Assembly (NCBI GenBank): GCA_946122785.1
Contig: CAMGYJ010000011.1
Span: forward strand, 16,554,001 to 16,618,000
DNA from: Linum tenue
Lineage: Eukaryota > Streptophyta > Magnoliopsida > Malpighiales > Linaceae
Length of the DNA: 64,000 nt
Direction: 5' to 3'
Below, one piece after another: positions 56,558-64,000 of the stretch; within the stretch, counting starts at the first letter, position 1; each line of letters opens with the position of its first letter. The notes beneath the pieces were generated by a model. That model worked only from the letters and a program-made list of their open reading frames with translations. It did no database searches and was not told the DNA's origin. The position numbers and the translations under genes were made by a program.

Positions 56558-57649
56558 CAAAACGTGAACATCGAGGCGTCCAGCGAGGTTCCAGAAGTTA
56601 CTGACGCCAAGGGAGTTCACGGTCTCTAAGACCGTGAACTTGGAGCACAAACCGTGAACCCAGGAGAGTGAAACATTGCGTTTTGGAGACGACATTGAGT
56701 TCACTGTCGCATTTAGGTGTTCACGACCATGAACTGGCCAACGTGCCGGTGAACTGGTCACTTTCGGGCAAATATGAAGACAACAGCGGGGAGAGAGAAA
56801 GGGAAGCTGGTTTTTGGAGAAGGACCACTTTCTTTCTCTAGGGTTTCAACCAAAACACCAAAGGGGAGTTATAGTGGGAGAGAGAGTGATCTTGGAGCTT
56901 AATTGAAGGCATTAATCAAGCTTGGAAGCTAGGAACAAGCCTAGAAGAAGAAGATGAATATCTAGAGGTTTCTTTGTAATCTCTCCTCTCTCTCTCTATA
57001 GAAACTCACCCTCTACTCTTAGGTTTAAGAACCCTAGGTCTAGATTTGGGTTTAATGTTGATGTATGTGACAAACTCCATGATTGATTGATGATTTTACT
57101 TAATTGATGGATGTTTTCATGAAGGGCATGAGTTGGGTTTCCATTTTCATGTATTGAGCTTTTGACCTAGGAGGGAGGTAATCCCCTAAGAGCCCCCCTT
57201 TTGGCGTCTTCGGGTCACTCCTATCGTATAGTGTCCGAGTAGTCCCCGAGGGAGTTGATTCGACCGGTCTCCTAGCATTATACGAAACCCTAGATTGAAT
57301 AGAGCACTACCCATCCATCGATTTGCCGTTCCGGATCATTCCAGAGGGAGTCCATCTCCAAACGGTATGTATTTAAGTCGATCGAGCTAGGAGGATACCC
57401 AACATCAATCCAAAGAACGGACCTAGGACGATTCAACCCAAGAGAGCTCCCAACCTTGTAATATATATGTTAGTTAGTTTATTTTTATTAATCACTATCC
57501 TAGGTTGGCTAGATAACGAACCCTAAAACTGAAGTAGGGTAAGCCTAGATCCCCTTGGTACGATAAATTCTTATTGCTTGCTTTCCCTATGCTACACCTG
57601 ATCGGGTATACTTGGCCGTCGATTGGGATGTTGTAGTTAGAACGAGTCA
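56558..57649 (+). repeat. 5'-truncated gypsy LTR related to 54887-56478
   Basis: It starts inside the palindrome array (GTGAACATCGAGGCGTCC) and runs to AACGAGTCA. It keeps the same hairpin word at about 56613-56640. The first few hundred bases of the LTR are missing. It lies in the same orientation as the solo LTR but has clearly diverged from it. Confidence 0.82.
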
Positions 57650-58548
57650 GGGTGCTCTCCCCTCTCTCTTTCGACTCTTGAGCCATGTCGGTGGAATACT
57701 GATCACCATGATGTCGGCGATCATCTTAAGTTGCTTGCAGAATCAACGTCAACCTAGGGATTGGGAGAATAGCAACGTGTTTCATCCATGCGCCCTAAAA
57801 GAAGGATTGGACAACAAGTTCATCGATTATTCGTTGCTCTTGATCCGTCTCCAAAAGTGCGACCAAACTCCTAGCTACGGCTTTTGCGCCATGTAGGATT
57901 GCGGTTCCGGTAGAATGATTGGTAAACGGAAGATCGGGCTTGTCCTGGCAGAGAATGATGTGTGTGTTTTCAATACGGCTAAATGCCATCGACTGACCAG
58001 AATAACCATCTGGCGATTCTCTCTTCCCTAACTGGAGGAGTTGGAAAAAGCGGGGCTGCAACACAACTTGTCCCCAGTGGTTGCACATGAAATGATTACC
58101 TGGGATCCCAGCCTAGCACAAAAGGCGGATATCATAGAAGATACTCAAATCCATGGGATAATTCCCAGACAAATGGAGTTTGATTTTTTTTTCGGTGGCC
58201 AGAAAGACGTCGTCAGCAACACAACGGTCCGCTGGCTTGATCGGTGTCAGTTGGTTGGGGAAATATTCCCCCCATATAAGATCTCCACTGCTTGCGGAAT
58301 TTTTAAAATAAATAGTCTCCCTCCTTTTCAATTTAAGAGTCTTGTTACTCTTAAACCTCAACGAAAACTAATCCGAGACGGACCGGGCAACCTTGGCCAT
58401 GTTTTCTTTCCCTGATAAAAAACACTCTAGCATAGACCTACTCCTTTCGTATTTTCTAATCGAAGAGTAAGGTTGGCGGAGTGAATAGTTGTCCTAAAGC
58501 TCAGGTATCTCTCCCACCACTCCCTTTATTATTCCTCGTCAAATTAAC
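57650..58548. other. Unclassified stretch before the LINE
   Basis: On the minus strand 57795-58361 is a single frame with one stop near 58110; the plus strand also has a long broken frame. I recognise no domain on either strand. It may be the LINE 5' region or another decayed repeat. Confidence 0.35.
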
Positions 58549-60700
58549 ATGGATACTAGCTACATGTATGTTGCTTCCATGATTTGCATGAAAAAGGCTC
58601 TCACATATGGCTACATGCCTGCGGCTTTCATGGGCGGCAGAGATACGACTCGTCCGCCACCAATTAAGGTGGAAAGGCAATCTGCTAATTTTGCCTACCC
58701 TTGTTTACAGGATCACACGATGGCTCACGTTACCTCAGACCAGGTGGTGCAGTGCACGATGGAAGAAATGCAATCAACTAGATACCGAATTGCCCATTCC
58801 TTACTTGACCGGGTCTTCACTAACAATAGGGTAACAAACATGAAGCTGCGGGAATCAGTGATTACTTCGTGGCAAATCTAAGGACGAATCAGGGTGGTGA
58901 TGGCGAAACATGGTCTGTTTGAGTTCGTGCTTCCCAACGAAGAGGCTAAGTTTTGGGTGCTAAAACAAACTCCTTGGGTGATCAAGGACAAGATTTTTCA
59001 CCTAAGATCGTGGACTCCTGTTATTTCAAAGAAATTTTTTGATGACATCGCAATTGCTCCATTCGGGTCCAACTGTGGGATGTGAAAGAAGACTGCTGCA
59101 CCCAGCAGTTTATACAGAAAGTGGTGAATACCACTATTGGGAAAGTGTTGGAAACATGAGTGTTTGCCCGCCAGGATACGGGTCGGTGGTTCGTGAAAGT
59201 TAAGGATCTGACTGATTTTACGAAACCACTTCACTCCCAGGTTATGGCTACTAATGATGAAACGAGATGTTGTGGGTTAGTTTTAAGTACGAACACCTCC
59301 CCGACTTGTGCTTTCATTGTGGGAGGGTGGCTCACTCACTTCGTGCATGTACCTTTGAGCCATTGACTCGCAAGGAAAAATTCGGTCCTCATATGTCCAC
59401 TAAGAAATTAGGGACTAGGATCTATGATGCTGAAGATGACAATCGTTCTTTCCACAGAGGAGTAAAAGCAGTTTGATTTAGTAAGGATTATAAGGAGCCT
59501 CGGGAAAGCAAGAGTGGTGCAGATGGTCAATTTGATCATGACGAGGGAATACATGCCTTAGCCCAACATCCTCAGCCTCGTCCACCTCAATATAATTCCC
59601 AGACCAGATCTTCTCCTGATGCTGGGGTTGTGAAACATACGCAAAGCCCACGTGGCTTCAAGATGACGAGATCTCCGCAAGTGCGCGTAGGGCATCCCCA
59701 TAGGAATTTTCCCCCTACTTATGACCTTGAGTCTGATCCTCGGGTGGAAGGTTGTCCCCGACGGCGCAATGATAGAGAAATGGCGATGGAGAATAACTAT
59801 CATGCTCACTGTAAGCATCATCAGCCTGTGATGAGTGGTGAGGAAGGGCTCCTCAAGGAGAATTCTGATGGCCCAACAGTCCAGCTGGGGTTCGAGCGCC
59901 TCGTGGTAAAGATTCCTCCCATAGAAGCTAGGAGACGCAACCTGATCTTGGACGAGTCATATGAGGACCCTATCTCGCTGATGGTCCCCATAATTTCCAT
60001 AAAGGAACGTGAAGAGAGCTGTGCAACAAATAGGAAGGGAAGGAGGCTTGTTAAACTGGGGGCGGAACCTTCTGCTACTGAGAATAAACAAAAGGTGAAG
60101 AAGAAAACCAGTTAAGGCAACTTCTCACCCTCGTACCAACCTTGGTACCACCAACATGAGATCGTGGAACAACCGATCCGATACTGCTCCTGGATTGGAT
60201 ACGAGTCAAGGAGGCAACAAGAGTAAAGGGAGGAAGGGTACAGTGGCAGATTCCCCTAAGGGATTGATTCACCTTCGAATGTGGATGTCCATCAGGCGCA
60301 TGTGCTAGATAATTCGATTCAGGAACTGGCAGACTCAATTGCATCTCTTTCGGAGGAAGACGAGCTTTGCTTTGAAATTAAGAGTCGCTCTCCAAATATT
60401 GGCATTCACCCTACTCGGCAAGTCCATACTGGGCAAGTGCGCAATTCGGTTGCAGCTTTTGAGGCGGGCATGGTTATCAATGAAGATAATGAAATGATGG
60501 AGGAAGCTTATGGTGAAATGGTAATGAAGCTGAATGAATATGGGTTGCACTTTGATGATACTGTGGCGGGGACCCATAAGCGCCCAATTCAGGAGGTGGA
60601 GGGGGAAATTGGGGATAACCCCACCCCCAAGAAGCAGTTTGTGGAAGACCAGAGTGAGAATGATAAGGTGGAGGAAGCTAGCCTCGAGTGGCCCCAGTAA
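58549..60700 (+). pseudogene. LINE ORF1 (DUF4283 and zinc knuckle type)
   Basis: Plant L1-type ORF1 proteins bind the element RNA. Blocks in order: an N-terminal part (MDTSYMYVASMICMKKALTYG), a DUF4283-like part at 58894-59085 (MAKHGLFEFVLPNEEAKFWV, DKIFHLRSWTP), then a CCHC knuckle (C-X2-C-X4-H-X4-C, CFHCGRVAHSLRAC) at 59309-59350. A long low-complexity acidic and basic tail follows in the frames 59630-60115 and 60281-60700. Shifts and stops separate the blocks. ORF2 starts just after, at about 60705. Confidence 0.78.
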
Positions 60701-60704
60701 GATA

Positions 60705-63700
60705 AATGAGGCTACTCGTCTGGAATGTGAGAGTAATTGGACCATCCCTCACATTCCAAACAACTGTCTGTTTAGTTCGTTCTACTAAACCGGACCTTGT
60801 TTTCTTTTCTGAAACAAGATCGTGTTGGAGAGTAGTTTCCCGTATAATTCGGGGGGTTAGGATTTGAATCTCCGCACTGTTTTTTTTTTTTTTTTTTTGT
60901 AGATGTTGTTAATGCATCTGGTGTCTACTCGTAGCCTGGTCCCCCGAAGTTGATGCTTCGGTGTTTTTCTATTCAAATTTATGCATTAGTACCCAAGTTA
61001 ATGAAATGGGGTTTTTGTATGTTGCGATTTTTGTTTATATTAGTTGCCATGACTCTATTCGAGCCAGTCAACTAGCCCATTTGCATGAAATCTGTGATGG
61101 AATCCCTTTACCCTATGTGGTAATAGGTGATTTCAACATTACCCTCCACGAAAATGAGAAGGACGGCGGCAATCCGTGGAGTGCTTCCTAGTTAGTTGAT
61201 ATCAGGAACTTTGTACAAGACATTGGCTTACATGAACCTGGTTATCAAGGAGATCAATTCACTTGTACTAACAAGCGCATGGGGAATGCTTGCATTTGGG
61301 AGAGGCTGGATAAGGCTCTATGTTCACAGACCTGGATTGATCGACTTCCCGATATCCTTGTCAAGCATTTTACGGATCAAGGGTCTAATCACAGGGCTTT
61401 GCTTCTGTCCGATAAACTCTATGTCCGGAATAGTCACCCCCTTTTTAGATTTGATGGTCATTAGACAGATAACCCTGAAGTTAAGGAAATGGTAACTTAT
61501 GCCTGGCATGAGGTAATTCAAGGAACTTGGATGTTCCAACTTTGGGAGAGGCTGAAGAAATTGAGCCATTTACTCTATGTTTGGAGTAGGGCGGGCACTA
61601 CCAACTCCTTGCGGAACATCCACACTTTTCAAGCCAAAATTGATCGAATCAAATTAATCCATCCAGTTGACTAGGATGAGGTGGAGGAAATCTATTGGCA
61701 GCAGAAATCTTGAGTCCGATGGTTGAATAAGGTTGATAAGAACACATCATATTTTCATACGGTAACGAGAGCCCAAAGAAAACAAAATTTTGTTTCTGGC
61801 CTTCGTAATGACGATGGAGATTGGGTGACTGATGAGAATGGGAAGGCTGACATTGCCATTAATTTCTACCAGACTCTGGTCACCTCGGAGAACCAGGTCA
61901 TAAAAATGGTTGAAAGGGTGGTTAATATTCCCATAGCCCACAGTGTTACCCCTGCCATGAACGGTAGTCTCACGGCTGAAGTCCTCCCTTGTGAGGTCAG
62001 AAAAACGGTCTTCTCCATGAGTTTGAAGCAAGGTCCCGACTCTGATCGGTTCATAGGGGAATTCTTTAAAGCCTTCTGGGATATTATAGGCCCTTATGTA
62101 ATTGAAGTTGTAAGCTCGTTCTTCACAACGAGTATGATGCTCCGTAACTTTAACCATGCCTGGCTATTGATACCTAAGGTGGACCATGTGGAGACTATGC
62201 GTCAACTCTGTCCAATCAATTTCTGCCAGTTTGTGTGTAAAGTGATAACTAAAATCATGGCTGAAAGGCTTTCCTGTCTCTTACCCCAGATCATCACAGA
62301 AGGACAAAATTCGTTCATCCGGAAATGCCAGATTATTGAAAATAACCTCCTTGGGCATGAGCTAATGCATTACATGAAAATCAAAACATGAGACAAGAAA
62401 GGGTACATTGCTCTAAAGGTTGACATGGAAAAGGCCTATGATAGAGTCGAATGGACATTTCTTCTTGTTGTTTTGGATAAGATGGGCTTTAACTCCGACT
62501 GGAGAGGATGGATTCAGGAATGCCTCTGATCGACGATGTTCTCTGTCCTGATGAATGGCACCCCGTCCAAATTTTTCTCTCCTTTCAGGGGACTTCGGCA
62601 GGGGGATCCTCTATCCCCCCCCCCCTTTCTCTTTGTGCTTTGCACGGAGGGATTTGCATCGCTCTTTCGAAAAACCATTTCGGAAGGGAAATTAGAAGGG
62701 TAGAGCTCCCCGAATCTCGCATCTATTCTTTGCCGATGATTCTTATTTATTTCTCAGAGGTTCCCTCCAGGAGTGTGAGAATTTGATCAAGGTTCTGAAT
62801 GATTATGAGGAGCTTAGTGGATAAAGGGTGAACCTGGCTAAATCGGCGGTTTGTTTTAGTAAGAATATTGCTCTGCCATATCAGGATTTCTTGGTAGAAA
62901 TTCTGGGTGTCGGGGCTATGGGAGTCCATGATAAATACCTCGGGCTTCCAAGGCTGATAGCCCAATCGAAAATGGCTACCTTCCACTATTTGGAGGAGAA
63001 ATTGTTGGAGCCACTTCAGGGATGGAAGCGCATGACTCTGCCTTAGGCTGCTAAGGAGACTTTGATTAAGTCTGTTGCTTTAGCTTTGCCTTTGCATGTT
63101 ATATCCTGTTTCAAGCTACCTCTCTCTCTCTTTGTCGTCTCCTATACAAGCATGTGACCCGATTTTGGTGGGATGTTGAAGAGGGTCACTCTAGAATTCG
63201 ATGGATGTCCTGGCGCAATATATGCAAAAGTAAGCATGACGGGGTTGGGGTTTCGTTGATTTGAGCATTTTAATCAGGCTCTCTTAGCCAAAATTGGCTG
63301 GCGGATCCTCAATGAACCTCAGTCCCTCTAAGCCCAGGTGTACAAAGGGAAGTATTTTAATAATGGGGCCTTCCTCTCCGTTACGGCTGGCTCCCGACCA
63401 TCTTGGGTTTGACAGAGTATCCTTTATGGCTGTCATTTGTTAGAAATGGGACTACGATGGAAAATCGGTAATGATCAAAACCCCTCTCTGCTTTCTGCCA
63501 ACTAGATTCCTCAGCTACATCTATTTCCCCTATTTACAATCCAAGGGTGATAATCGAGGAGGGGATCTACCAGTAGCGGAGGTCATTTGTCCGGGGGAGG
63601 GGAGGTGGTGCGACCTTAAACTTTGCCAGTGGTTTGACCCATCTACCTGTCAAGCCATCAATGCTATTCCTCTACATCGACAAAATATTAAAGATCGATT

Positions 63701-64000
63701 GATCTGGCATGCCACCTCTTACGCGCTTTTCACGATCAAGTCGGCCTACCATTTTGCGGTTCTTTTGGATCAGCAAAGCAATCGTCGTTGGAAGTCAATG
63801 GCTAGTTGGATGGATAGGGTAAGCTGGATTCCTCTGTGGGAGGCTAATATTCCTCCAAAGCTCAAAGTGTTTTTTGTCAAATCTTTGATAGAATTCTCCC
63901 CACGACTGAAGCCTTCATAGATAGGAATGTCTCTGTGCTCCCTCGGTGTCCTGTTTGTTGGGTAGCCTCTAAAACAATGGAACATTTGTTTCTTGACTGC
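60705..64000 (+). pseudogene. LINE ORF2: endonuclease and reverse transcriptase, continues past the window
   Basis: It starts MRLLVWNVR, as plant L1 endonucleases do (MxxLxWNxRG pattern). The endonuclease motif VIGDFNITLHE is at about 61121-61153. RT blocks are FFKAFWDIIGP, WLLIPKVDHVETMRQLCPIN (about 62161-62220), [22 protein letters not shown] and the FADD active-site box at 62729-62740. The zinc-binding connection follows (IPPKLKVFFVKS near 63850). A T run of about 21 bases at 60880 and many stops and shifts show old age. It is not closely similar to the truncated LINE at 292-2272. Confidence 0.85.

Overview
The window is flowering-plant (very probably eudicot) nuclear DNA. It contains spliced plant gene remnants (a copper amine oxidase and an Hsp70 of the HSP70-8/HSP70T-2 type), plant-type Ty1-copia and Ty3-gypsy retrotransposons, L1-type LINEs with a plant RNase H, a SINE, and CACTA, hAT and MULE-like DNA elements. 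No gene in it looks intact and host-functional; it is a repeat-dominated locus. The best preserved reading frames belong to a gypsy element of the Athila/Tat group.

Layout. Bases 1-10370 are an inverted, near-identical copy of bases 26860-52619: MULE-like terminus, LINE, SINE, Hsp70 pseudogene end and copia element, in mirror order. The two copies are separated by a run of exactly 100 N at 11963-12062 (a typical scaffold gap of unknown size) and carry different private insertions. The left copy has a solo LTR (8124-9528) and a gypsy LTR (10371-11715). The right copy has a 14.6-kb gypsy element (28048-42601) and a CACTA element (42653-44342). The left piece may be a second haplotype or homeologue placed in inverted orientation, or a true inverted duplication.

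Bases 12063-16543 hold anonymous AT-rich DNA, a CACTA-like terminus and a palindromic tandem repeat. A copper amine oxidase pseudogene (four exons, minus strand) spans 16544-24248; its first intron is swollen by two hAT-type elements. Next to it, facing the other way, an Hsp70-like pseudogene starts at 24782. At 25277 it is interrupted by a nested stack: copia element (25278-48768, target duplication CTACA) containing the gypsy element, which contains a chromovirus-type solo LTR (32982-35328, target duplication CCTTC); the CACTA element (target duplication TGA) also lies in the copia element. The Hsp70 pseudogene resumes at 48774. Further right lie the SINE, the LINE, the complete MULE-like element (52396-53665), a gypsy solo LTR (54887-56478, target duplication AGCAA), a truncated sister LTR, and a long degenerate LINE to the window end.

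Most notable signal. Three different gypsy LTR families carry, at the same offset (about 190-450 bp from the LTR start), an array of short perfect palindromes whose sequence differs by family. In the 14.6-kb gypsy element a second copy of this array sits inside the element, between pol and an open accessory (env-position) gene. It is followed by a TATA-like box, a pyrimidine patch and a plausible 5' UTR intron ending just before that gene's ATG. It looks like an internal, LTR-derived promoter for the accessory gene.
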